A stretch of DNA of 64,000 nucleotides from Kitasatospora aureofaciens (GCF_001188955.3 NZ_JPRF03000087.1:237087-301086), one strand, 5' to 3'; positions 8,669-17,613 are shown, counted from the first letter of the stretch. The notes: a model not told the origin generated them from the letters alone. Translations and numbers: made by a program.

Positions 8669-9691
8669 GTGGCAATCAAGGCCGAGTACATCTGGATCGA
8701 CGGCACCAAGCCGACCGCGAAGCTCCGCTCCAAGACTCGCGTCCTGCCGAACGCCGACAAGATCCCCACCTGGGGCTTCGACGGTTCCTCGACCAACCAG
8801 GCCGAGGGCCACGCCTCGGACCGCGTGCTGGAGCCGGTGAAGGTCGTCAAGGACCCGATCCGCGGCGGTGACAACATCCTGGTCCTCTGCGAGGTCCTGG
8901 AGACGAACGGTACCCCGCACGAGTCCAACACCCGCGCCCTGCTGCGCGAGGTCGAGGAGAAGTACACCGCTCAGGAGTCGATCTTCGGCATCGAGCAGGA
9001 GTACACCTTCTTCAAGGGCTCCCGCCCGCTCGGCTTCCCGGAGGGTGGCTTCCCGGCCCCGCAGGGCGGCTACTACTGCGGCGTCGGCGCCGAGGAGGTC
9101 TTCGGCCGCGAGATCGTCGAGCTGCACCTCGACCGCTGCATCGACGCCGGCCTGGCGATCTGCGGCATCAACGCCGAGGTCATGCCCGGCCAGTGGGAGT
9201 TCCAGATCGGCCCGGTCGACGCGCTGACCGTCTCGGACGACCTGTGGATCGCCCGCTACCTGCTCTACCGCACCGCCGAGGAGTTCGGCATCGACGCCAC
9301 CCTGGACGCCAAGCCGGCCCGTGGCGACTGGAACGGCGCGGGTGCGCACACCAACTTCTCCACCAAGGCGATGCGCGAGGGCTACGACGCCATCATCACC
9401 GCCTGCGAGTCGCTCGGCGCCTCCCAGGAGAAGGTGCTGGAGCACGTCACCCAGTACGGCGCCGACATCGAGTCCCGCCTGACCGGCAAGCACGAGACCG
9501 CCCCGTGGAACGTCTACAGCTACGGCGTCTCCAACCGCGGCGCCTCGGTCCGCATCCCGTGGCAGGTCGAGGTGGAGCAGAAGGGCTACATCGAGGACCG
9601 CCGCCCGAACGCCAACGTCGACCCCTACGTCGTCACCCGCCTCCTGATCAACACCTGCTGCGAGGCCCTGGAGAAGGCCGGCCAGGTCTGA
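8669..9691 (+). CDS. glnII: Glutamine synthetase type II
   Basis: A 340-residue eukaryotic-type (GSII) enzyme that makes glutamine from glutamate, ammonia and ATP. It is found beside the usual GSI in streptomycetes. The beta-grasp part near the N-terminus has TWGFDGSSTNQAEG, followed by the catalytic-domain motifs FGIEQEYTFF, MPGQWEFQIGP and the ATP-binding GAGAHTNFSTKAMR. I chose GTG 8669 (MAIKAEYIW) with a GCGAGGG ribosome site; the longer frame from 8552 would run through the regulatory leader. A GlnR-like site upstream suggests nitrogen control, as described for streptomycete glnII. Confidence 0.97.
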   Translation: MAIKAEYIWIDGTKPTAKLRSKTRVLPNADKIPTWGFDGSSTNQAEGHASDRVLEPVKVVKDPIRGGDNILVLCEVLETNGTPHESNTRALLREVEEKYTAQESIFGIEQEYTFFKGSRPLGFPEGGFPAPQGGYYCGVGAEEVFGREIVELHLDRCIDAGLAICGINAEVMPGQWEFQIGPVDALTVSDDLWIARYLLYRTAEEFGIDATLDAKPARGDWNGAGAHTNFSTKAMREGYDAIITACESLGASQEKVLEHVTQYGADIESRLTGKHETAPWNVYSYGVSNRGASVRIPWQVEVEQKGYIEDRRPNANVDPYVVTRLLINTCCEALEKAGQV

Positions 9692-9712
9692 TCCGCCCCT
9701 GAGGTACGTGAG

Positions 9713-9749
9713 CCCGCAGGCCCTCCCCCACCGGGGGAGGGCCTGCGGG
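9713..9749 (+). terminator. glnII terminator hairpin
   Basis: A perfect 17-bp inverted repeat (9713-9729 and 9733-9749) with a 3-nt loop, 21 bp after the glnII stop. It is followed by CGTTCGC rather than a T-run. Confidence 0.85.
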
Positions 9750-9756
9750 CGTTCGC

Positions 9757-10097
9757 TCACTCCTCGGCCTCGACCTCGGCGAGATGATCGGTGAGTGCTG
9801 GTCCTCGGCCGCGAGGTAGTTGAAGGCGGTCTTCATCAGGTTCGTGGCGGACTCGGCCATCACGAACGCGGCGAACGCGATCTTGTCGAACGTTTCGGCT
9901 GCGGCAGCCTCGTAGGCGGCCGCAAACGCGCGGCCGCCCGCGTCGTTGCCCGCCATGCCTGCCGACCCGCTCAGATCGCCCATCAGGCCGGTGGCGATCT
10001 CCTCGACCCGGTGGCGCAGTTGGCTGTATCCCCTGGACGTCAGTACGAGTTGGTTTGTCGACACTCGGTAGTCCGACAACAGCGCCCCCCAGCTCAT
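9757..10097 (-). pseudogene. ESX/WXG100-like helical protein, frameshifted near its 3' end
   Basis: From ATG 10097 (or GTG 10064) the minus strand encodes about 100 residues of amphipathic helix: TNQLVLTSRGYSQLRHRVEE, then GLMGDLSGSAGMAGNDAGG, then AAAAETFDKIAFAAFVMAE. This resembles the WXG100-like N-terminal module of type VII-secreted proteins and polymorphic toxins in streptomycetes. After AAEDQH the frame runs without a stop into the glnII terminator. One base later a neighbouring frame reads LTDHLAEVEAEE and stops at 9757. A single-base deletion near 9795 would explain this. Alternatives are a real read-through tail or a sequencing error. Confidence 0.5.
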
Positions 10098-10214
10098 CCG
10101 TCGTACAGGGAATGATTTCGCCTGTTCGATCCCTTGTTCGGCAAAGCCGAAGCGCCTGGTGTCATGAGTGCAAATCGCTGGTCAATCCCGTTCGGCCACC
10201 GGACAATTCACGGC

Positions 10215-10754
10215 ATGACCAGACAGCCGCTGCTCCTGCTCGACGTGGACGGACCGCTCAATCCCTATGCCGCGCCGAGGCTCCGGCGGCCGGCCGGGTA
10301 CCGGAGCCACGAGCTGATGCCCGCGTGGTGGGCGGAGCGGCAGGCGCGGCGGGCGGAGGGGGAGGCGAAGCCGCTGCGGGTGTGGCTGAACCCGGCGCAC
10401 GGGGTGGAGCTGCTGGCGCTGCCGTACGAGCTGGTGTGGGCGACGACCTGGATGGCGGAGGCGAACGCGCTGATCGGGCCGAATCTGGGCCTGCCCGAAC
10501 TGCCGTACATCGCCTGGACGGAGCTGTTCGGCAGCGATCCGGACGGGCTGCACTGGAAGACCAGGGACGTGGTCGCCTGGGCGGACGGGCGGCCCTTCGT
10601 GTGGCTGGACGACGAGTTGGGGCCGCAGGACATCGAGTGGATCGCGGCGAACCACCCGGGCGAGGCGCTGCCGCTGTGGGTCGACCCCCGGGCGGGGCTG
10701 CACGAGCTGCACTTCGCGGCGCTGCGGGAGTGGGCGGAGGAGGCTCCGTGCTGA
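10215..10754 (+). CDS. HAD-like hypothetical protein
   Basis: A 179-residue cytoplasmic protein. It opens with LLLLDVDGPLNPY, a DxDG motif (D10, D12) like motif I of haloacid-dehalogenase hydrolases, and has a late acidic motif FVWLDDELG that could be motif IV. The middle is rich in Trp and lacks an obvious cap domain. It may be a phosphatase, but no substrate can be named. I chose ATG 10215; an in-frame upstream ATG would add a basic stretch. Its last 7 nt overlap the MOSC gene, so the two are probably translated together. Confidence 0.65.
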   Translation: MTRQPLLLLDVDGPLNPYAAPRLRRPAGYRSHELMPAWWAERQARRAEGEAKPLRVWLNPAHGVELLALPYELVWATTWMAEANALIGPNLGLPELPYIAWTELFGSDPDGLHWKTRDVVAWADGRPFVWLDDELGPQDIEWIAANHPGEALPLWVDPRAGLHELHFAALREWAEEAPC

Positions 10755-11542
10755 TCGGTCAGGTGGAGCGGTTGCGCCGCTACCCGGTGAAGTCGCTGCT
10801 GGGGGAGGAGCTTTCGGCGGCGGAGGTGACCGGGCGCGGGGTGGCCGGGGACCGTGAGCGGGCGCTGTTGGACCTGGCGACCGGGCGGGTGGCCAGCGCG
10901 AAGCACCCCCGGCTGTGGGCGGGCCTGCTGAAGTACTCGGCGGCGGCCACCGCGGACGGCCGGGTGGCGATCACCGGCCCGGACGGGCGCGCCGCGGACG
11001 AGGCGGAGCTGTCCGAGGCGCTCGGCCGCAAGCTCGCCCTGATCGCCGAACGGCCGCCCGGCGCGACGGTCGAGCGGGCGGTGCCCGAGGAGGTGCTGGC
11101 GCGCGGAATCGAGGCCGAAGTCGCGGTGACGGTCAGCGAGTTGGGTCGTGCCGCGCCGGAGGGCGGCTTCTTCGACTTCGCCCCGGTGCACCTGATCACC
11201 GAGGCCACGCTGCGCGCCGTCGGCGTCGAGGCCGAGCGTTACCGGCCGAACCTGGTGCTCCGCACCGAGGGCGAGGGGTTCGTCGAGAACGCCTGGGTGG
11301 GGCGGGAGTTGGCGGTGGGGGAGACGCTGCGGCTGCGCATCGTGGCACCCACCCCGCGCTGCGCCGTCCCCACCCTGGGGCACGGGTCGCTGCCCCGCCG
11401 GGCGGAGGCGCTGCGGGTGCCGGCCGAGCGCAACCGGCTGGTCCCGCTGGAGGGGATGCCGGCGCTGCCCTGCGCGGGGGTGTACGCGCAGGTCCTGGCA
11501 CCGGGCAGGGTCGAGCCGGGTGCCGAGGTCAGGTTGAACTGA
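10748..11542 (+). CDS. MOSC-domain protein
   Basis: A 264-residue protein with the N-terminal MOSC beta-barrel opening VERLRRYPVKSLLGEEL and a C-terminal MOSC domain ending in VAPTPRCAVPTLGHG, which carries the conserved cysteine (in PRCAVP). MOSC proteins handle sulfur carried by molybdenum cofactor and include mARC-type reductases, so binding of a sulfurated cofactor is likely. The GTG start has a strong GGAGGAGG ribosome site and overlaps the upstream gene by 7 nt. Its 3' end overlaps the convergent cobC by 14 nt. Confidence 0.85.
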   Translation: MLIGQVERLRRYPVKSLLGEELSAAEVTGRGVAGDRERALLDLATGRVASAKHPRLWAGLLKYSAAATADGRVAITGPDGRAADEAELSEALGRKLALIAERPPGATVERAVPEEVLARGIEAEVAVTVSELGRAAPEGGFFDFAPVHLITEATLRAVGVEAERYRPNLVLRTEGEGFVENAWVGRELAVGETLRLRIVAPTPRCAVPTLGHGSLPRRAEALRVPAERNRLVPLEGMPALPCAGVYAQVLAPGRVEPGAEVRLN

Positions 11543-12575
11543 GCACCGCTTCCAGGGCGTTGAGGAAGCGGTCGGTGGTCTCCTCGTCCCGTACGGCGAT
11601 CCGCAGCCAGTCCTCGCCGAGGCCGGGGAAGGTGTCCCCACGCCGGACCGCGAAGCCGTGCTCGCGCAGTCGCTCGCGGACGGCGGCCGCGCCCGGCAGC
11701 CGGACCAGGACGAAGGAGGCGGCCGGTTCGCCGTACACCCGCAGCGCCGGGAAGGCGGCCAGGCACTTCACCAAGTACGCTCGCCGAAGGGCCAGTTCGG
11801 CGGCCGCCTGCTCCGCCTCGGCCAGTGCCGGCGGGCCGCTGCACACCTCGGCGGCGACCAGGGCCGGGGTGGAGACCGGCCAGAGCGGCTGTGCGGCGCC
11901 GAGGGCGGCGATCAGCGGCGCCGGTCCGAGCACGTAGCCGATCCGCAGCCCGGCCAGGCCCCAGGTCTTGGTGAGGCTCCGCAGCACGACGACCCGGCCG
12001 GGCAGGTCCCGGAGCGGGGCGAGGGACTCCCGTTCGCCCGGCACGGTGTCCATGAACGCCTCGTCCACCACCAGGGTGCGTCCGGGCCGGGCGAGCGCGG
12101 CGACGGCCTCGGCGGGGTGCAGGACGGAGGTCGGGTTGGTCGGGTTGCCGAGGACGACCAAATCCGCCTCCTCGGGTACGGCGCCCAGTCGGAAGCCGTC
12201 CTCGGGGGAGAGCAGCACCCGGTGAACCCGGTGCCCGGCATCCCGCAGCGCGGCCTCCGGTTCGGTGAACTGCGGGTGCACCACGACGATGTGACGTGCA
12301 GTCAGAACTCGCGCGAGCAGGACGAAGGCCTCCGCCGCCCCCGAGGTGAGCAGCACCTCCTCGACCGGGCGCCCGTGCCGGGCGGCCACCGCGGCGCGGG
12401 CGGCGCCCTGGTCGGGGTAGGCGGCGAGGTCGCCGAGGGTGGCGGCCAGGCGTTCGCGCAGCCAGGTCGGCGGCGTGCCGGTGCGGACGTTGACGGCGAG
12501 GTCGACCAGGCCGCGTCCGCCCGCCCGCACCTCGGCGTCGCCGTGGTGGCGCAGGTCGGGCTCGTGGGCGGTCAT
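11529..12575 (-). CDS. cobC: L-threonine-phosphate decarboxylase-like aminotransferase, cobalamin pathway
   Basis: A 348-residue fold-type I class I/II PLP enzyme of the CobD(Salmonella)/CobC group, which makes the aminopropanol part of the cobalamin nucleotide loop. GNPTNPTS (N144), the pyridine-nitrogen Asp D171 in VVDEAF, and the Schiff-base lysine K203 in SLTKTWGLAG are in place. ATG 12575 overlaps the cbiG stop in an ATGA, so the two are co-translated. An alternative is a histidinol-phosphate-type aminotransferase, but the cobalamin neighbour favours cobC. Confidence 0.85.
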   Translation of the reverse strand: MTAHEPDLRHHGDAEVRAGGRGLVDLAVNVRTGTPPTWLRERLAATLGDLAAYPDQGAARAAVAARHGRPVEEVLLTSGAAEAFVLLARVLTARHIVVVHPQFTEPEAALRDAGHRVHRVLLSPEDGFRLGAVPEEADLVVLGNPTNPTSVLHPAEAVAALARPGRTLVVDEAFMDTVPGERESLAPLRDLPGRVVVLRSLTKTWGLAGLRIGYVLGPAPLIAALGAAQPLWPVSTPALVAAEVCSGPPALAEAEQAAAELALRRAYLVKCLAAFPALRVYGEPAASFVLVRLPGAAAVRERLREHGFAVRRGDTFPGLGEDWLRIAVRDEETTDRFLNALEAVLSST

Positions 12576-13945
12576 GCGGGGTCTCCGTCAACAGGCAGAG
12601 CGGGCAGCCCGGGAACCCGCAGGATCTCGTAGGCGCCGGGCGGCACGGTGAGCCCCGAGCCGTCGCCGAGCGCGACCAGGGCGACGGCGTGCCCGTGCGC
12701 GGCCAGGGTGACGGCCGCCCCGACGTGGTCGACGACCTGTCCGGTTCCGTCCGTCGCCACTCCGGCCCAGTCCAGCGGCACTCCGCGGGTGTTCAGTACC
12801 GTCCCGGGCTCCGGCACCGCGACCTGCCGGGTCCCCGGCCGGAGCAGCTCAGCCACCGCCTCGACCGCCTCCGGCCGGCCCACCACCACCGAGGCGCGCC
12901 GCAGTTCCGCCAGCGCGCGCGGCACCAGCAGGTCGTGCGCCCCCGGCCCGAGGCCGACCAGCGCCAGCCGCCCGCGCACCGCGGCCCGGGCGATCGCCAC
13001 CGTGGCCGTCGCGGACTTCCGCTTGGCGACCACGAGGTGGCCGCCGTTCGCGCTGGCCAGCGCCGCCGCCTCGGCCACGCTCGCGGTGCCGACTGCTGTG
13101 CCGACGGCCTCGGAAGGGTTGGGCACCGTGTACCGCGCCAGCTCCTCCGCCGGGTGCTCGTCCACCGGCACGTTCAGGCAGCGCGCCGCCCAGCGCACCG
13201 CCGGGTGGTCCGCCTTGCCCGCCAGGGTGGCCACCCTGGCGATGGCCGAGCGCAGGTACCCGGTCTCCTTGAGCACGGCCATCAGCAACTGCATGGCCTC
13301 GGCCGACTCGGTGCCGCTGCCCGCGCCGATGCCGACGACCAATGTGCGCGGGACGACCAGGAGGTCGCTGCCGTCCGGGTCCTCCTGATCGGAGACCCGC
13401 AGGACGGGGGCGTCCTCGGGCGCGTCCGTCCGGACGTTCGGGGGCAGCGCGGGCAGCGGGTACGGCACCTCGGTGACCAGTCGGACGGGGCGTCCGGCCG
13501 CCGCCGCCTCGGCGGTCGCGGTGGCACCGGCCCGGTAGTAGCGCACGGCGTGCGGGGTCAGGACGTCCAGCGGGTTCGCGGGGGCGGCCGGCGGGCCGGT
13601 GAACACCGGGGTGACCCCGAGGGCGGCCGCCACCTCGCGGGCCAGTTCCTCGGCCGAGTCGGTGTGGGTCAGCGGGATCACCCAGCGCCGCCCCGGGTCC
13701 ACGCAGAGCACTTCCGCGCCGCGCGGGACGTCGACGCGCTCGTCGGCCAACAGCCCGACGACGACGGCGAGCGAGCCGACGGCGATCACCTGCCGGTGTC
13801 GGCTGAGGGCGAATTGCATCGCCTCCGGCGCCTGGAAGCAGTTGCCGCGCGAGGCCCGGTAGGCGTGGCTGCTCTCCGGCCAGAGCGCTTGCAGTTCGTC
13901 GGCCAGCGGGCGGCCCGGCCCGTAGATGGCGACCAGTCCGATCAC
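12572..13945 (-). CDS. cbiG: CbiG with a truncated CobJ-like C-terminal domain
   Basis: The protein has about 457 residues. The N-terminal CbiG region (YRASRGNCFQAPEAMQF) and the CbiG C-terminal core (ATLAGKADHPAVRWAA, then YTVPNPSEAVG and GTASVAEAAAL) are clear. CbiG opens the lactone of cobalt-precorrin-5A. The core begins LVVGIGAGSGTE instead of the usual cysteine-containing GIGCRRG. The last 130 residues (GRLALVGLGPGAHDLLVPRA to VALVALGDGSG) match the first half of a CobJ-type SAM methyltransferase and then stop; the second lobe is absent. I chose GTG 13945, where AAGGAG sits 8 nt upstream. The longer frame (13954) starts inside that ribosome site. Confidence 0.8.
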   Translation of the reverse strand: MIGLVAIYGPGRPLADELQALWPESSHAYRASRGNCFQAPEAMQFALSRHRQVIAVGSLAVVVGLLADERVDVPRGAEVLCVDPGRRWVIPLTHTDSAEELAREVAAALGVTPVFTGPPAAPANPLDVLTPHAVRYYRAGATATAEAAAAGRPVRLVTEVPYPLPALPPNVRTDAPEDAPVLRVSDQEDPDGSDLLVVPRTLVVGIGAGSGTESAEAMQLLMAVLKETGYLRSAIARVATLAGKADHPAVRWAARCLNVPVDEHPAEELARYTVPNPSEAVGTAVGTASVAEAAALASANGGHLVVAKRKSATATVAIARAAVRGRLALVGLGPGAHDLLVPRALAELRRASVVVGRPEAVEAVAELLRPGTRQVAVPEPGTVLNTRGVPLDWAGVATDGTGQVVDHVGAAVTLAAHGHAVALVALGDGSGLTVPPGAYEILRVPGLPALPVDGDPA

Positions 13946-14187
13946 GTACCGCACTCCTTGCCGTCCCCGGCCCTACGCTGACGGGCCCCCGTGATCCCAC
14001 CACGCGCGGTCGAAACGGGTCAATCGCGGCGGGTGTGACATCGGACGCGGACGCCGGGTGCTCCGTACCGGGACCGCCCCGCAGCTGTTCTTCTGTTCTT
14101 CACCTGTCTTGTGCGGTACACGACACCGCCGCGATCCTACTGTTCTCGGCGCTCCCGCCCCGGAAGCCCCGACACCCGGAGGACCCC

Positions 14188-15135
14188 ATGGCCTTCGCAC
14201 GACTCCGCACCCCCGGCACCCCCGCCCCCACCACTAGCGCCGGTCCGCGCCCCGCCCGTCGCCGCAGGCTCCGCCCGATCACCGCCCTCGCCACCGGCCT
14301 CGGCCTGGTCGCCGGCTCGCTCGGCCTGTGGGCCGCGGGCGGCAGCGCGGCCGCCGACACCGCCGCCGCTCTGCCCTCGCCCGACCACGTCGTCGTCGTC
14401 ATGCTGGAGAACCACGCGTACTCGCAGGTCATCGGCAGCTCGAAGGCGCCGTACATCAACCGCACCCTGGCCGCCGGCGGCGCGACGCTGACCCAGTCGT
14501 ACGCGCTCACCCACCCCAGCCAGCCCAACTACTACATGCTGTTCTCCGGCAGCGCCCAGGGCGTCACGGACGACAGCTGCGTGGACGTCGGCGCGCTGCA
14601 GCAGCCCAACCTGGCCTCCGAGCTGCTCGCCGCCAACCAGACCTGGGCCAGCTACAACGAGGGCCTGCCCGCCGTCGGCGCCACCGACTGCAGCAGCGGC
14701 AACTACGCGCAGAAGCACAACCCGTGGTTCGGCTTCGGCAACGTGCCCACCTCCAGTGCCTACGGCATGGACGAGTTCCCGACCGACTTCACCACCCTGC
14801 CCAAGGTCTCCTTCGTCATCCCGGACCTGTGCGACGACATGCACGACTGTTCGGTGGGCACCGGCGACTCCTGGCTGCAGAGCAACCTCGACGCGTACGC
14901 CCAGTGGGCCAGGAGCAACAACAGCCTGCTGGTGGTGACCTTCGACGAGGACAACCGCCTGGCCGGCAACCGCATCCCGACCCTGGTCTACGGCGCCCAC
15001 GTCGCCCCCGGCAGCTCCACCGCCACCACCTACAACCACTACGACGTGCTCCACACCCTGGAGGACCTGGCCGGCGTCAACGCCCACGCCGGCAACTCCG
15101 CCAACGCCTCCGACATCACCGGCATCTGGAACTGA
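14188..15135 (+). CDS. Secreted phosphoesterase-family acid phosphatase
   Basis: A 315-residue exported protein of the phosphoesterase (phospholipase C/AcpA-like) family. It has a long arginine-rich n-region (RPARRRRLRP, about residues 28-37), a hydrophobic segment and an AxA-like cut after GGSAAAD. The family start VVVVMLENHAYSQVIG supplies the metal-binding Glu-Asn, and VVTFDEDN and YNHYDVLHTLEDL supply later metal ligands. It should hydrolyse phosphate esters outside the cell. The twin arginines followed by LRPI suggest Sec or Tat export; I cannot tell which. ATG 14188 has a good GGAGGACC ribosome site. The next gene starts 5 bp downstream. Confidence 0.85.
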   Translation: MAFARLRTPGTPAPTTSAGPRPARRRRLRPITALATGLGLVAGSLGLWAAGGSAAADTAAALPSPDHVVVVMLENHAYSQVIGSSKAPYINRTLAAGGATLTQSYALTHPSQPNYYMLFSGSAQGVTDDSCVDVGALQQPNLASELLAANQTWASYNEGLPAVGATDCSSGNYAQKHNPWFGFGNVPTSSAYGMDEFPTDFTTLPKVSFVIPDLCDDMHDCSVGTGDSWLQSNLDAYAQWARSNNSLLVVTFDEDNRLAGNRIPTLVYGAHVAPGSSTATTYNHYDVLHTLEDLAGVNAHAGNSANASDITGIWN

Positions 15136-15140
15136 CGCCC

Positions 15141-16487
15141 GTGTACGTCGCGGACTCCCGCAGCTCCAAGGCCCCCGTCGCACCGGCCGCCGGCCAGGTG
15201 CGGCGGGGCGCCGCCCTGCGCGCCGTGCCGGGGACGGTCCTCGCCCTCGGCACCGTCAGCATGGTCACCGACGTCTCCTCCGAGATGGTCAACGCCGTGC
15301 TCCCGCTGTACCTGCTCACCGGACTCGGCCTCTCCCCGCTCGGCTTCGGCCTGCTCGACGGCATCCAGAACGGCTTCAGCGCCCTGGTCCGGCTCGTCGG
15401 CGGCCACCTCGCCGACCGCCGCGGCCGCGACGGGGCCGCCCGCCACAAGGCCGTCGCGGCCGTCGGCTACGGACTGTCCGCGCTGTGCCGGCCGCTGCTG
15501 CTGTTCGTCCACACCGTGCCGCTGATCGGTGCCGTCATCGCCGTCGACCGCACCGGCAAGGGCCTGCGCACCGCGCCCCGGGACGCGATGATCTCGCTGG
15601 CCACCGAACCCGCCCACCGCGGACGGGCGTTCGGCGTGCACCGGGCGATGGACACGGCCGGCGCCCTGCTCGGCCCGCTCACCGCCTTCCTGGTGCTGCG
15701 CCTGGCCGGCGGGCCGATGCTCGCCGACGGCGGCGAACGGCACGGCTACGACGCGGTGTTCACGGTCAGCGCCTGCGTCGCCGCACTGGGCGTGCTGATC
15801 CTGCTGCTGTTCGTGCCCACCCGGCAGGAAGGCGACGACCCGTCGAATACGGCTCCGTCCCTGCGCGGCAGCCTCACCCTGCTGCGCCTGCCCGGACTGC
15901 GCCGGCTCACCGGGTGCGCCGTGCTGCTCGGGCTCACCACCGTCAGCGACTCCTTCCTCTACCTGCTGGTCCAGCGCCGGCTCGGCCTGTCCGTCAACCT
16001 GTTCCCGTTGCTGCCGCTCGGCACCGCGGCCGCCTTCCTGCTGCTCGCCGTCCCGCTCGGTTCGCTCGCCGACCGGGTCGGGCGCCGCCGGCTCTTCCTG
16101 CTCGGGCACGGGGTCCTGCTGCTCGCGTACGGGCTGCTGCTCTCGCCGCTGCGCGGACTGCCCGCCGTGCTCTGCGTGCTGGTGCTGCACGGCTCGTTCT
16201 ACGCCGCCACCGACGGCGTGCTCGCCGCCGCCGCGGCCGACGCCGTACCCGCCGAGCAGCGCGGCGCCGGGCTCGCCCTGGTCGGCACCGGGCAGGCGCT
16301 GGCCCGGTTCGCCTGCTCGCTGCTGTTCGGCGCGCTGTGGAGCGCCCTGGGCGGCCCGACCGCGCTCGCCTGGTCGGCGGGGGCGCTGGCGCTGTGCGTG
16401 GCCGGCGCGGCGGTGGTGCTGCGCTCGCCCGGGACCGTCGCCGCCGACTCGACCGTTGCCGCCGATGCTGCCGAGGAGCGTGCGTGA
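15141..16487 (+). CDS. MFS transporter
   Basis: A 448-residue major-facilitator protein with about 12 transmembrane segments. Between TM2 and TM3 is the family loop GGHLADRRGR, echoed in the second half by GSLADRVGRRRLF. The N-terminal half carries SMVTDVSSEMVNAVLPLYLL, a pattern I associate with carriers of the YfkF/YttB type. The substrate is unknown. GTG 15141 follows the phosphatase stop by 5 nt, and the stop overlaps the next gene in a GTGA, so this is the middle of a three-gene operon. Confidence 0.9.
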   Translation: MYVADSRSSKAPVAPAAGQVRRGAALRAVPGTVLALGTVSMVTDVSSEMVNAVLPLYLLTGLGLSPLGFGLLDGIQNGFSALVRLVGGHLADRRGRDGAARHKAVAAVGYGLSALCRPLLLFVHTVPLIGAVIAVDRTGKGLRTAPRDAMISLATEPAHRGRAFGVHRAMDTAGALLGPLTAFLVLRLAGGPMLADGGERHGYDAVFTVSACVAALGVLILLLFVPTRQEGDDPSNTAPSLRGSLTLLRLPGLRRLTGCAVLLGLTTVSDSFLYLLVQRRLGLSVNLFPLLPLGTAAAFLLLAVPLGSLADRVGRRRLFLLGHGVLLLAYGLLLSPLRGLPAVLCVLVLHGSFYAATDGVLAAAAADAVPAEQRGAGLALVGTGQALARFACSLLFGALWSALGGPTALAWSAGALALCVAGAAVVLRSPGTVAADSTVAADAAEERA

Positions 16488-17518
16488 ACCCGCAGAACAA
16501 CCGCACCAGGGTGATCGTGCTGCTGGTCGCCGTTCTGGTGCTCGGCGCGGTCGGCACCGGAGCCGTCCTCTACGCGGCCGACCGCACCGCCCGCCGGGAC
16601 CAGCCCCAGTCCGGTGGTCCGGCCGTCACGCCCGGGAACGTCTCCCTCCAAGCACCCTCCGCCGGCCGCCAGTTGCTCTTCCGCAACATGGCCTGGGGCC
16701 CGCACCGGGACGAGATCACCACCGTCCCCGCCGACCACCCCGACGGCCCGCGCACCGCCTCCGGCACCCAGTGCCTGCGCTTCCACGCCGCCGCCGGCAC
16801 CGGCATCTGCCTCCAGGCGGAGCACGGAGCGCTGGAGGACACCTACCGCGCCGTCGTCCTCGACGACCACCTGCACCAACGGCGCTCCTTCCCCGCCGCC
16901 GGCATCCCCACCCGCGCCCGGGTCTCCCCGTCCGGGCACCTCGCGGCCTGGACGGTCTTCGTCAGCGGCGACTCCTACGCGGGCACCAACTTCTCCACCC
17001 GCACCTCGATCGTGGACGTGCGCGACTGGAACCTGCGGGAGAACCTGGAGGACTTCGCCGTCATCAAGGACGGTCGCCCGTACCAGGCGCACGACGTCAA
17101 CATCTGGGGCGTCACCTTCGCCGACGACAACACCTTCTACGCCACCCTCGCGACCTCGGGGCAGACCCACCTCGTCCGCGGCGACCTCGCCGCCCGCACC
17201 CTCACCACCCTGCACGACAACGTCGAATGCCCCTCCCTCTCCCCGGACGGCACCCGCATCGCCTACAAGAAGCGCGTCCCCGGCCTGTCCCCCGACGCCC
17301 CCTGGCGGCTGTACGTGCTCGACCTCGCGACCGGGGCGGAGACCGCCACCGCCGAGCAGCGCAACATCGACGACCAGGCGCTCTGGTCCGACGACGGCAC
17401 CCTGCTCTACGCCCTGCCAGGGGACTACGGCGCCGACCTGTGGACCGTCCCGGCGGACGGCTCCGGCGCCGCGCGGCTGGTCACCAAGGCTGCCGTCGCC
17501 CCCGCCTACCTGGGCTGA
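16484..17518 (+). CDS. Membrane-anchored TolB-like beta-propeller protein
   Basis: A 344-residue protein with one N-terminal membrane anchor (about residues 9-32) followed by an extracytoplasmic beta-propeller. WD40-like/TolB repeats are visible as RARVSPSGHLAAW, CPSLSPDGTRIAYKK and QALWSDDGTLLYALPG, each with the SPDG-type turn. Such propellers bind partners rather than catalyse. GTG 16484 overlaps the transporter stop in a GTGA, so the propeller is translationally tied to a carrier and a secreted phosphatase. Confidence 0.85.
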   Translation: MNPQNNRTRVIVLLVAVLVLGAVGTGAVLYAADRTARRDQPQSGGPAVTPGNVSLQAPSAGRQLLFRNMAWGPHRDEITTVPADHPDGPRTASGTQCLRFHAAAGTGICLQAEHGALEDTYRAVVLDDHLHQRRSFPAAGIPTRARVSPSGHLAAWTVFVSGDSYAGTNFSTRTSIVDVRDWNLRENLEDFAVIKDGRPYQAHDVNIWGVTFADDNTFYATLATSGQTHLVRGDLAARTLTTLHDNVECPSLSPDGTRIAYKKRVPGLSPDAPWRLYVLDLATGAETATAEQRNIDDQALWSDDGTLLYALPGDYGADLWTVPADGSGAARLVTKAAVAPAYLG

Positions 17519-17613
17519 GGAACTCTCCGCTACCGTCCCACGTCGAGCAGAGTGTGACGCCCCGGCCGAAGGGTCCGGTCGGGCGTCCTGATCGAAACGG
17601 GGAGCGAGACACC

